This document shows, one piece after another, positions 48,740-58,459 of a stretch of DNA of 64,000 nucleotides; position 1 is the stretch's first letter, and every line of letters begins with the position of its first letter. The DNA lies in assembly GCF_963583255.1 (NCBI RefSeq), contig NC_084803.1, forward strand, positions 2,833,121-2,897,120, given 5' to 3'. Below the pieces are notes generated by a model. The model searched no databases, had not been told where the DNA came from, and saw only the letters and a program-made list of their open reading frames with translations. The position numbers were made by a program, and so were the translations under genes. The stretch is from Pyrus communis. Lineage: Eukaryota; Streptophyta; Magnoliopsida; Rosales; Rosaceae.

Positions 48740-51604
48740 ATGGCAGACGGCATCATTTCCATGCTACTGGATCGGCTGGCTTCAACAGCGTATGAGTACG
48801 TTGACGGGGAGGTGAAACTTGTTTTGAATGCCAAGAAAGATGTTGAAGAATTTGCTGGCAATCTCCATGCTATTCAAGCCGTTCTCGAAGATGCGGAGCA
48901 AAGGCAAGTGAAGGAGGCCAGCGTGAGGACCTGGTTGGATCAGCTCAAAGACATATCCTTCGAGATGGTGGACGTGCTGGACGAGTGGAACACTGACATG
49001 CTAAGACAGGAGGTTGAGAAGCAAGAACGAGAAGGTGAAAATGTTGTTCCTAACAAGCAGAAGAAGAAAAAGGTACCTCTCTATGTTTCCCGTAGTTGCT
49101 TTTGTTTTCGCAAAGCCAGAGAGGTAACTTTTCGCCATGACATTGCAAATAAGATAAAAGATTTGAATGGTAGGCTAAGTGCGATTGATGAGCAAAGAAA
49201 AAGGTATAAGTTTAAACACATAGAAAGAGTCATTCAAGAATTACCTGATCGACGGAAGACTTCGTCTTTTGTCGTCGTTTCAGAGGTATTTGGTCGAGTA
49301 AAGGAAAAAGACATTCTGATAACAAAGTTGTTGAGTGATTGGAAGGGGCTCCTTATCATCCCTATTCTAGGGATGGGAGGAATGGGGAAGACAACTTTGG
49401 CCCAACTAGTTTATAATGATGTCAAAGTTAAAGCCTATTTTGAAAAGAGAGTGTGGGTTTGTGTCTCAGACCCCTTTGATGAGGTTAAGATTGCCAAATC
49501 CATAAGTGGTGATGAAGACTCAAGGTCAAATGAGTTGGATCATGTCCTGCAATCCATGTCAAGATCCATCGAGGGCAAAAGGTTTCTCATTGTCCTAGAT
49601 GATGTGTGGAGCAACGACAGTGAAAAGTGGGAACGCTTAAGGGCACCACTAATCCAAAGTGGTGCTCATGGCAGTAGAATTTTGGTGACCACGAGAAAGC
49701 ATGAGGTTGTTGATATGATGAGAGCAACAAGTGACATGATTAATTTGGGAGAGCTAAGTGAAGAATATTGTTTGTCAATCTTCAATCACATGGCATTTTC
49801 TGATAGAGGAGTAGATGAGTCTAAGGCGTTTGAAGATATTAGTAAAAAAATTGTAGGAAAATGTAAAGGTTTGCCTCTTGCTGCAAAAGCTTTAGGCAGT
49901 CTCATGCACAACAAGAGAACAAGGAGGGAATGGCTAAATGTTTTAAATAGTAAGATATGGGATCAAGAAGAGGTGGAGCAAAAAGTTTTCAAACCGCTAC
50001 TACTAAGTTATTATGATTTGGCCCCGTCAATTAAATGTTGCCTTTTATATTGTGCTAGTTTTCCTAAAGATTATGAGTTTCAGAGAGATGAATTGATTGA
50101 TCTATGGATGGCACACGATTATCTTAATTCAAAAGAGAATAAAGATAGAGAAGTTGGAGAAGCATTTTTTGATAACTTAGTAGCACGGTCTTTTTTTCAA
50201 GATTTGGTGAAAGATAGTGTCAGTGGAAAAATTAGAAGTTGCAAGATGCATGATATTGTTCACGACTTTGTGCAATCTCTCACCAAGAATGAATGTTTGA
50301 TTATCGATGTTGTGGGTGTTGGCGATGAAATAGAGGTTATGAGTAAAAAGGCTCGCCATTTAACCTTAAGATTGAAATATGATGAGCCACTCCCACCTTC
50401 TAATGCATATTTCAAAAATCTGCATACAATCACAATTCTTCCTTCATCCTTTCCTAAAACCATGACGGTAGACTCCAATTTTATTTTGCAATTGAAATGT
50501 CTTAGGACATTAAATTTGAGTTACGTTGGCATAAGTGAAGTCCCAGATGAAATTGGTGAATTGATACATTTGAGGTATATTGATTTGTCATGCAATGATG
50601 GTTTGAAAACATTGCCGGACAGTATCTGTGAGTTGTACAATTTGTATACCTTGCGCCTTTGTTACTGTGCTTTTAAAAAACTACCTGATAACATGGGAAG
50701 GTTGATTAGCTTAAAGCATCTTTATGTTGTTGGTTGTTTTTCGCTGGAGTACATGCCAAAAGGGATTCGTAGATTAAAGAAATTGAAAAGAATGGATGAG
50801 TGTGTTGTGGTTTGTGGTGAGGATGAGAACAAAGCAGCATTACAATTGGGAGATCTGAAAGTCTTGAACCTTGAGGGCAGTCTCAACATAAGTTTGCAGG
50901 GGAATGTGAAAGATGAGAATGAGCTCAAGAAAGCACAGTTGTGGGACTTGAACCAACTCTTTCATCTGCGAATTACTTGTCGGAATGTCCAATACAAGCA
51001 GCAAGCAAGAAGCACTGTTGAAATACTGAATGTCTTACGACCGCACGAAAATCTGGAATCTTTAGACATTTTTAATCATTCGGGCACCACCTGCCCCAGT
51101 TGGATGATGTCTTTGCAAAACTTAAGAATCATCTGTCTATTTGAGTGGTATAATTGTGAGTTTTTGCCTCCTCTTGGGAAATTGCCATACCTTGAAGAAC
51201 TGACTCTATGGAGAATGCAAAAGGTGAAAAAGATTGGTGGTGAGTTTTTGGGAATAGTCTACCAAGATTACGCAACGTCATTGAAATCATCATCATCATC
51301 ATCCTCATTTTTCCCAAAGTTGAAACGACTCATAATTTACGACATGAATGCCTTGGAAGAGTGGGAAGTAGGCGTGGAAGGGTGGAACAAAGAGGATTCT
51401 GAAATTTCAATCATGCCATGCCTTTCCTTCGTAGCAATTGTGGATTGTCGACGCCTCAAAACACTGCCAGACTTCCTCTGCAAAACACCGGTGCAAGAGC
51501 TTATCATTCAGAGTTGTCCGAATCTTTCAGAGCGTTGTGAACAAGGCAGTGGAGAGGAGTGGCCCAAGATTTCTCACATCCCAAACATCAAAATCTTATC
51601 ATAA
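48740..51604 (+). CDS. CC-NBS-LRR resistance-type protein (RGA3/RGA4-like), intact single exon
   Basis: 954 aa. NLRs are intracellular immune receptors. The Rx-type coiled coil at 1-180 carries AVLEDAEQRQVKEASVRTWL and MVDVLDEWN (EDVID-type position). NB-ARC: P-loop GMGGMGKTT (about 211-219), kinase-2 FLIVLDDVW (about 283-291), GSRILVTTR, GLPLAAKALG (about 376), CLLYCASFPKDYEF, MHD as KMHDIVHDF (about 502). Trp as the last residue of kinase-2 is the CC-NLR (non-TIR) mark. Leucine-rich repeats run from about 570 to 945 (LRTLNLSYVGISEVPDEIGE, LPDSICELYNLYTLRL). RNBS-A is short: VSDPFDEVKIAKSISGDEDS lacks several residues usually seen before the next helix. A 100-bp GT-AG intron at 51610-51709 in the 3' leader region matches the layout of other genes of this group. 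Positioned between the two duplicated blocks. Confidence 0.93.
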   Translation: MADGIISMLLDRLASTAYEYVDGEVKLVLNAKKDVEEFAGNLHAIQAVLEDAEQRQVKEASVRTWLDQLKDISFEMVDVLDEWNTDMLRQEVEKQEREGENVVPNKQKKKKVPLYVSRSCFCFRKAREVTFRHDIANKIKDLNGRLSAIDEQRKRYKFKHIERVIQELPDRRKTSSFVVVSEVFGRVKEKDILITKLLSDWKGLLIIPILGMGGMGKTTLAQLVYNDVKVKAYFEKRVWVCVSDPFDEVKIAKSISGDEDSRSNELDHVLQSMSRSIEGKRFLIVLDDVWSNDSEKWERLRAPLIQSGAHGSRILVTTRKHEVVDMMRATSDMINLGELSEEYCLSIFNHMAFSDRGVDESKAFEDISKKIVGKCKGLPLAAKALGSLMHNKRTRREWLNVLNSKIWDQEEVEQKVFKPLLLSYYDLAPSIKCCLLYCASFPKDYEFQRDELIDLWMAHDYLNSKENKDREVGEAFFDNLVARSFFQDLVKDSVSGKIRSCKMHDIVHDFVQSLTKNECLIIDVVGVGDEIEVMSKKARHLTLRLKYDEPLPPSNAYFKNLHTITILPSSFPKTMTVDSNFILQLKCLRTLNLSYVGISEVPDEIGELIHLRYIDLSCNDGLKTLPDSICELYNLYTLRLCYCAFKKLPDNMGRLISLKHLYVVGCFSLEYMPKGIRRLKKLKRMDECVVVCGEDENKAALQLGDLKVLNLEGSLNISLQGNVKDENELKKAQLWDLNQLFHLRITCRNVQYKQQARSTVEILNVLRPHENLESLDIFNHSGTTCPSWMMSLQNLRIICLFEWYNCEFLPPLGKLPYLEELTLWRMQKVKKIGGEFLGIVYQDYATSLKSSSSSSSFFPKLKRLIIYDMNALEEWEVGVEGWNKEDSEISIMPCLSFVAIVDCRRLKTLPDFLCKTPVQELIIQSCPNLSERCEQGSGEEWPKISHIPNIKILS

Positions 51605-51802
51605 ATCTGGTAACTAAGCTCTACTTATCTTATTTACGCATTTATTTATGTATCAATAACAAATGCTATTATCATATTTGTTTAATTTGCTTATTTTTCT
51701 TCTTCATAGGATATAAGAGGTGACTCGCGATCTAGGCATATATATTTAATTTCTTTGGAAAGGTATTTCTCTTCTTTTATATACATCAAAAATAACTAAT
51801 GA

Positions 51803-52050
51803 TTATTTATCATTCACAACCAAAGTTTCCTTGCAAATGCAGCAATTGGCGTCCTCTCCGAGCTTCTTCAACCCTTGGTCTGTGATCGTGATCGCCGGAA
51901 CATTGGCCACTACCTGTTTGCTCGCAGGCGGGGCCCTCGGAGCCGCCCACACGTCATCCAAAATCCCCGGCTGCAAAACGCTGTCGAGGTTGTCAATGAG
52001 CGACTGAAGTAGATTTACCGAGCTTTCCGAGTTCTCTTCGTTTCCGGGAC
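51803..52050 (-). pseudogene. Fragment of an AIP2-like RING E3 ubiquitin ligase
   Basis: AIP2 ubiquitinates ABI3 in abscisic-acid signalling. On the minus strand the fragment reads VNLLQSLIDNLDSVLQPGIL, then APRAPPASKQVVANVPAITI, and the first half of the RING (DANCCICKETLVVNDK), where a stop follows. The RING needs a further HTFHxxC...CPxC half that is absent, and the N-terminal half is missing too. There are no introns inside the fragment. It abuts the COPT5 remnant of block B, which is on the plus strand. The frame is open over both (116 codons), so the ORF as a whole is chimeric and not a real protein. Confidence 0.8.
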
Positions 52051-52065
52051 CCGACTCATAAGGGC

Positions 52066-52211
52066 GCGGCCTCCTCGTCTTCCCTGAAATCCGCCGAGTC
52101 AACGTGGCGATCGGGAACATGATTATGCTGGCAATCATGTCGTTTAACGGCATTGGTTGGCGTTTCGGAGTTGTGGCGTTGGATACTGATAGTCCGTGTG
52201 CGTGTGCTTAG
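52066..52211 (+). pseudogene. Deleted remnant of COPT5 (block B)
   Basis: Only three islands of the COPT5 sequence survive: cctcctcgtcttccctgaaa (SSSSPKSE region), cgatcgggaacatgattatg to tgtcgtttaacggc ([16 protein letters not shown]), and the end from ttggcgtttcggag to tgtgcgtgtgcttag. The intervening parts are deleted and the plus-strand frame stops early (TGA in aacatgatt). It aligns with the 3' half of the intact gene at 42644-43102; the 5' half is replaced by the AIP2-like fragment. Confidence 0.85.
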
Positions 52212-52884
52212 AGATTTATTGGGTGGATTTAGTAATTTTATTGAAAGGATTCTATAGGCTGCAGCTTGCTTTTGCCAATTTGCATTTGCTTTCTATAAAA
52301 ATCTTGTACTATTGATGTTGTTTGTAATTTACACGTTGCTTGAGTTCTAAGCAGAAGGAATACTTCGTTTAAGATTTGGATGTTAAGTGCAAAAATTTGT
52401 CATCTTCAATCTTCACGAATTTGTACCTATAAAACAATTAAACATCTTTGATCAATGACCAAAGACGCGCCCACAGAGTGTTGGGTTTGGCCAATAGCTC
52501 TCGATACCTAAGTCAAGTTTACTTTAAAAGGAGGAGAGTTTAGGAATAATTGCGTAGCAAAAGCTTCTAGAAATTGGTAAAAAAATGAGATCAATTTTCA
52601 CCTTTTCTTGGATTGATTGATAATGACACAGGTTGGCTCAGGTACGAAGCGCCAACCCCATCCTCTTTGTCGACGCTTGTTCTTGGGACAACATTGTGAA
52701 ATTCCTAATCAAAGACCAATCAAAACTTCTCTCTACAGGTAAAATTGTACAGCTTGACAAATCCATCTTTGCATAATCACAGCTTCTGCACGAAATTCTA
52801 CTCTAACCAAACCATCTACGGATAAATCTACCAGACCAATTTCAACCAGTCCTAATGTGGAACAAGTAGAATTTGAAGATGTAG

Positions 52885-55655
52885 TCAGATCGGAATTGCC
52901 ATGGAGAGGAGGAGCGCAATTGAATCTGTAACGACGTACCTTGCTGTGCTCCTCTTCCGTTTCTTCATTCCATCCTCAGTTAAGTTAATGAGATAATGTT
53001 GAAAAAATGGGCAAGTCAAAATACGTCCAACTTGCTGGTGCGGATCTTCAATTTTCAGCGCCACTAGTTCACTCCTTTGCTGTTGGTTCCTAAACTTTGA
53101 ACTGCTGGGGAACCATCTTTTAAGCCTGTTTGAACAAAACCTAATGGTTTCCGAACACAACCATTCAGTTAAGAACAATGCATCCTAAACCCGATATCTA
53201 AAAGACTAAAACTCAACAACAGTGATCACAATAAAATCCGATCTTAACCATCGAGAGATTGATATTGGAAAAAAACACAAAACAACCGTGACATACAAAT
53301 CCAATCTTTCATATATTGCCCGTCGCACTGAGGAGTTCAAGCCGTAGGGAGTTGAACAGGTCCTATAACAAGTATAAAAGTAATAAAATTTCATCAGGAT
53401 AATTAAAAAAAAAAACCAGTAAACTAGACCACAATTATGCATGAACAATGTTCTTTGGAACACAAAATGCCCATTATACCAGAAAAAGGTACTAACTTGC
53501 CATAGAAAATTAGCAAGTTACCGTGAGTCCAGCTGTCCCAACATCAAGAACTGAGAGCCAAAACATTTTATGACATTGTTCAATAAAGTCATGAATGCGG
53601 TTGATTGTGCCAAAAGCCCATGATCCTATCAGGATGAGTGGATAGTACCCCCACCAGTTCAAAGCCTGTTGAATGAAAGCAATGGAAAACAATTAACATG
53701 AACTGCTATTGAATGTACATTTAAATGGTCTATAACACAGTCTAAGTCTGACCCTAGGAAACCAGTTGCAGCACAATACACCTTCATTTCTGCTCTTGAA
53801 TCTGATTGGTAAACCGAATCTGACATGCCAGCCGCCATCTATAATTTCTGAACCAGAATAATGATCTCAACAAGTGTAAAAGTGTGGAATTATTTGTCTG
53901 AAAAAATAAATGACAGCACCAATACATACATGTCTTGCATTCTTCAGCACGCTTATCACTTGAAAATATGTAAAACCATTGTAAAGAACTGCACCCCAAA
54001 GTGGCATGTGAAATGTTATGAGGTTAAGCGCCTGTAAAAATGGGTGGAAAAATCAGAGCACAGTGAAGAAAACTTAATTACATCAGACAGCTATAGTCAG
54101 AACTCCAAATGACCGAATTGTGCAATACTGACTTGAGGTAGTTCTAGTACAAATGATGCTTTGATTTGTACAGATAAAACTTGTTTAGAATCTACAACAC
54201 AGTGTAGATATTGTTATTCATGCAGTTATACCATGAGTAGGGCATAGATTTTACTCCATTATCATTGGTTATACATTTTTAATCTAAAGTTATGGTATCT
54301 TGCCAACAAATCAATAAATATAGTATCGATGACAGCAGCTTCCAAATTCCCCTCTGTAAAAATCCTCCCACATATCATATAAAAAAATCCTCACTTCCCC
54401 TCTATTTTTTTTTATAAGCACGACGCACTGCAATAATAAGCACACAACCAACTTTTTGCAAAAGAATTCTAGAAATTCCTATGGTCTAGGAAACTAAAAC
54501 ATCACAACTAATAGGTACTATGTCCTTACCTTTCCAGTACGCCCTGATTGTGACCAACACCATGTACCTAGGTGGCTATGGTTATTCCCAATAGAGCACA
54601 CAACTGTCACAACTAATGAAGTCCCAGTGAAGAGGAGAAAAAGAAGCAAATGAACTCTAATGAGCTTCACAAATTATACATAATGAAAACAGAATAGCAT
54701 TTAGAAATAACTCCTTTCTCTAAAACCCTTATTCTATCTCTCACCGGAGGAACAGAAGAAGAAGCTAACTCAACATCACTGAAAGTAAAACGAGAGATCT
54801 TTTGCAACAGGTAAAAAGGTCATACCCCAAACATACAATTGAAACATTGCCTCCATATCTTCAACATCAGTTTGTGTCTAACAACTGTGCGGTGGAGTGT
54901 AAAAGCGATCGTGTTGGTCCATAAGAAAGACGCTATACGGAAGAAATGAGTACCGTAGCCGTGCGAGTAACAGAAAAATCCTCTGGATGGATCCCTGCGC
55001 ATGAAAGCAACTTACTTTATAACCGCTTAGAATCCGAATCAGATAAAAAATTTACATTATCCAAATGCACTTCTCTGGGAGGGAAAAATGAGCTTACCCA
55101 ACCATGCTGAAGAAGCTACAAAGCATATCCTGCATTCCAAAATAACAATAACAATAAAGTTTCCATTTCTTTAAACTTCCAGTTTATTCAAAATTTAAGT
55201 TAAACACTGAAGAACAACAAAGCCCTAAACCCCTAAAATTTATCTTGAATCCTTCAAGCTCAAGTCACCAAGGTAAATCCATTATATAAAGCTAAGAGCT
55301 TCCCATTTTTCTAGCGATTTAAAGAAATTAAATCCATTTATAGACTTTGTTCAATTTCCGAGTTTTTACAAGTTTCCAGTAATAGGACACACCACGTCAC
55401 CGGCAATCGAGCAATCAGATCTAACAAACGCAATCAATTCTTATCATTTTCAGCAAAGTTTAGAGAGCGAGAGAGAGGGCGTACGGAGAGCGGGAAATAG
55501 AAGACGCGCTTGAAGGAGAACTTGCGGAGCTCTTTGAAGAGGACGATGAACCCGGACCCGACGAACGAGAGGCTCGCCGCTCCGGCGTTAACTGCCGTCA
55601 AGACTTCGCGATCGTAGGCCGTCAGACCTCCAGCGACTTGCCCCGTCGCCGCCAT
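52885..55655 (-). pseudogene. GCR1, second copy, frameshifted
   Basis: All exons of the block A gene are recognisable (first 55485-55655, last near 53030-53130). Differences from copy A: a 12-bp in-frame loss in exon 1 (IVL-FKEL instead of IVLCYVLFKEL); loss of one A in GTTAGACACAAA-CTGATG (near 54870), which turns RHKTDVEDMEAM into RHKLMLKIWRQ; a 5-bp loss in exon 8 where FNSIAYGLN should be (near 53340). The stop of copy A is also absent, and the frame runs on to 52885 through former 3' sequence. Exons 4-7 remain open, so decay is recent. Expression as a truncated 7TM protein cannot be excluded. Confidence 0.88.
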
Positions 55656-56168
55656 TTTGTTCTCTCACTCTCTCGATCGCGCCGATAAAGTCTCAAATAA
55701 CTCGCCCTCATGCTCTCGGAACACAGGAACTTCAAAACGCTCCGTTTTTGTACTTTGAGTCGTGACGGCAGTGGTCGCTATTTGCGTCTGCTGCTTTAAT
55801 TTCGTGGAAGGATACGAATTGTTTATTACATGTTTAATTACAAATTTAGACTGCTATTGATTTGTGATTCATGATGCCAAATGTTTCAATTTCTATTTTC
55901 TTGAGACCATTTTTGGTGTTTTAATTTTCAACTACTTGTGTTTTTGGTGATTATATCGTGTTCATGTTTACGTCTTATTTAACAATGTTTTTAGAATAGC
56001 TAAAAGCTTTACCGCCAAACAAAAATATTTTATGATATCGTCATATAAAAAAAGTTCCAGGTGAAAAGCACTTTTCAATGCTTTTAAAAGTGCCGACGTC
56101 CTTCTACCACAAACGCTTATAACAAAAGTGTGGTGCGGGTTAAAAAACTCCATGCATAACCACATACT
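55656..56168. other. GCR1 (B) upstream region
   Basis: Counterpart of 47095-47530 in block A, similar throughout but with many substitutions. No gene seen. Confidence 0.5.
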
Positions 56169-56964
56169 TAGAGATGATAATTTTAACCGTTAAACTTGAT
56201 AATCGTGGATAATTGTCCGAATGAATTGGATTTGAGTATGAAAATTCGGGTATATTTTGGATATGGGAAAAAAACCGTGAATAATATTCGGTTATGGTTT
56301 TGGATATGGTTATAGGGATCCCCAATCCGTATCCGTCTTCGAATCCAAACCGAATTATATATAATATAATTATATACTTATAATATAATTATTGGATATA
56401 ATTATATATAATATAATGGTTTTGGATATAGTATTTATATATTCGGTTATGGTTTTGGATCTAATTATTCACTTAATCTATTACCTTGATAATACAAAAG
56501 TTGCACTGTGTAAGTTGCATTTTGTGGGCAAGTTAAAAAGTTTTGATATGAATCAAAATCTATGAGAATCCAAACCAATATTACTTATGGGAGATATCAA
56601 ATATTAGCCAACATTATCAATGTTTAGCTTTAATTTTTATGCTCCACAAAAGATCAGCCAATATTATCAATGTTTAGCTTTAATTTTTATGCTCAACAAG
56701 ATCCATTCATTAAATCATTTTATACATCAAATATTTAATGACAAAATTAATATTTACTAAATTATCATGCATCAATTGAACGAATATATTTTTTGTATTG
56801 ACGAAGATGTGTATAACTGTTAATTGATGGGGAATCCGTTACCCGATAGGTATGGGTATGGATAATACCCGATGGTTAATTGGCAGTTATAGATATGGTT
56901 AATTTTCATGATTATGGGGATGGATATAGTATTTTCGTCCCAAGCCGAACCGTTACCATCCCTA
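56169..56964. mobile_element. Non-autonomous hAT-like insertion
   Basis: Ends TAGAGATGATAA and, reversed, TAGGGATGGTAACGG form terminal inverted repeats of the TAGRGATG type common in plant hAT derivatives. The interior is non-coding, with many ggttatggttttggata-type repeats and AT blocks. The homologous site in block A (about 47530-47640) lacks it, which marks it as an insertion after duplication or a loss from A. Flanking 8-mers cacatact and gtgagact agree at four positions only, so a target duplication is weak. Confidence 0.6.
56583..56700. repeat. Two-copy tandem repeat of about 55 bp inside the hAT-like element
   Basis: The segment cattatcaatgtttagcttt aatttttatgct recurs with one or two changes, first from about 56599 and again from about 56657, so the unit is roughly 55-58 bp. 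Confidence 0.8.
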
Positions 56965-58459
56965 GTGAGACTGTTTCCAGAAAACTCGCCTATTAGATGC
57001 TCTTCTCCATGAAAAAAAAAAAGATCTAGTAAATACTTCTTAAGGAGTCACTTGACTTTTGAATAAACGTTTTAACAAATTTTTCCTAAAATACTTATAG
57101 TAAAAACGCTTATGAGCATAAATGTTTCCTACAAAAAAAATGTATCCAAACGAGCTCGAAATTTCACCATTTTAGACTTTTGAAAAGGAATACATACCAT
57201 GTGAAACTTTGTTCAAAGTAGTGTTTAAAATTTATTTGATACGGTTGATATTTCTATGGAAATTATCCAAAAAATCAAAGAACGATATGGAAATGCGAAG
57301 TGAAGTCTAAACTTTATCTCATAGCATTTTGACTAAAATTGATAGATATCATTGACATTTCTAACACATATGTTAAATATCGAAGAAGCTTTTTTGTCCA
57401 AACCAATGTTTGACAATCCCTAAAGTTTTACTTTAAATTTCCATCATCTCCATCGAAAACAATCGATATCAATATCAATATTCGGTATATCTGTCGATAT
57501 TTTCACAAATTTGCATATCAATATTTTCACTGGTACAAATATTTTAAACACTGGTTCAAAGAAATGTCACCTCAAGTGCTTTTATCTCACATCAAGTAGT
57601 AGTTAATCAATTCTTTATTTTTTTTAGTATATCGATATTTTTACACGAAGGGAATCACTCATGCATTAAGAGAGATTTTTCAGTGTGATCGGCACGCGAG
57701 ATGATACACCACGTATCATTATACAAATGGTGTGATATGTGTATTAAAAAGTTAATAACTTAAAAAATAAAATTTCTCACCACTTATATAAAAACACATA
57801 GTATACCACACGTGTTTCAGTTACAATAAAAAATTTCTCCTACATTAAAAATGGATAGTTGTCAATTTTTCAAGCCAGGAATTGTTGGGGCAGTTGTTGA
57901 AATTCCTGAGGTTGTTGTGAGGACGTAATCAGAGAGGGGGAAAAGGGGGGCTGCGTTATTCGTTTGTATAATATTGGTGTTGGAACTTCTGAGTCTACCT
58001 TGATTAGGTTTCTGTCTATTCTCAATCAAGTGTTTCATTTCTTTAATCCAACCACATGGATCATTAATAGACATGATATCATTATTTTAATAACAGTTTG
58101 GGAAAAAAAAAAGTTTTTTTTTTGTTATTACGAATCACAGTTTGATACGTGCGCATAAATTTTTTCATATTTTTAATAAGTAATTTCAATACGTATTTAT
58201 GTCAATTTTTAATTTGCATGTCAAGAAGAATGACATTAGCCAAACGATATTTATTTTGACACGAGTGCTTAACGAGTCTATAAACTAGGTTTTGTACGAG
58301 TCACTCATATCTGTCTAGTTGTAATTTTCTTACTATTAAAAAGCCAAACAGTGTTCGTTACAAAGTATAATATATTTGAATTCCTTTCTTTTTCTCTTAA
58401 TCGGTACAAATTGTTTTTCGTATTAATTATTTCCAACTTTCTTTGCCCTAATTTTTTGC
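56965..58459. other. Remainder of block B upstream region and kinase 3' flank
   Basis: Continues the homology with 47640-48500 of block A, interrupted by unmatched DNA at about 57190-57840 that includes the dispersed atcgatatttttacac string at 57626. No gene seen. Confidence 0.45.

Larger units (their letters stand above)
52066..58380. repeat. Segmental duplication, block B (decayed copy)
   Basis: Same order and orientation as block A: COPT5 3' part, spacer, GCR1, upstream DNA. Block B carries all the damage (COPT5 deletions, GCR1 frameshifts) and an extra insertion at 56169-56964. The spacer between COPT5 and GCR1 is shorter than in block A (about 0.8 kb against 1.2 kb). Confidence 0.9.

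Noticed and set aside
48573..48815. Upstream open frame overlapping the NLR start
   Set aside because: It overlaps the NLR ATG in another frame and has no similarity; the NLR frame has the MADGIISMLLDRLAS start typical of the family.
51803..52153. Intact 116-aa RING protein
   Set aside because: Its N-terminal third is reversed COPT5 sequence and its RING is cut in half, so it is a chimeric open frame.
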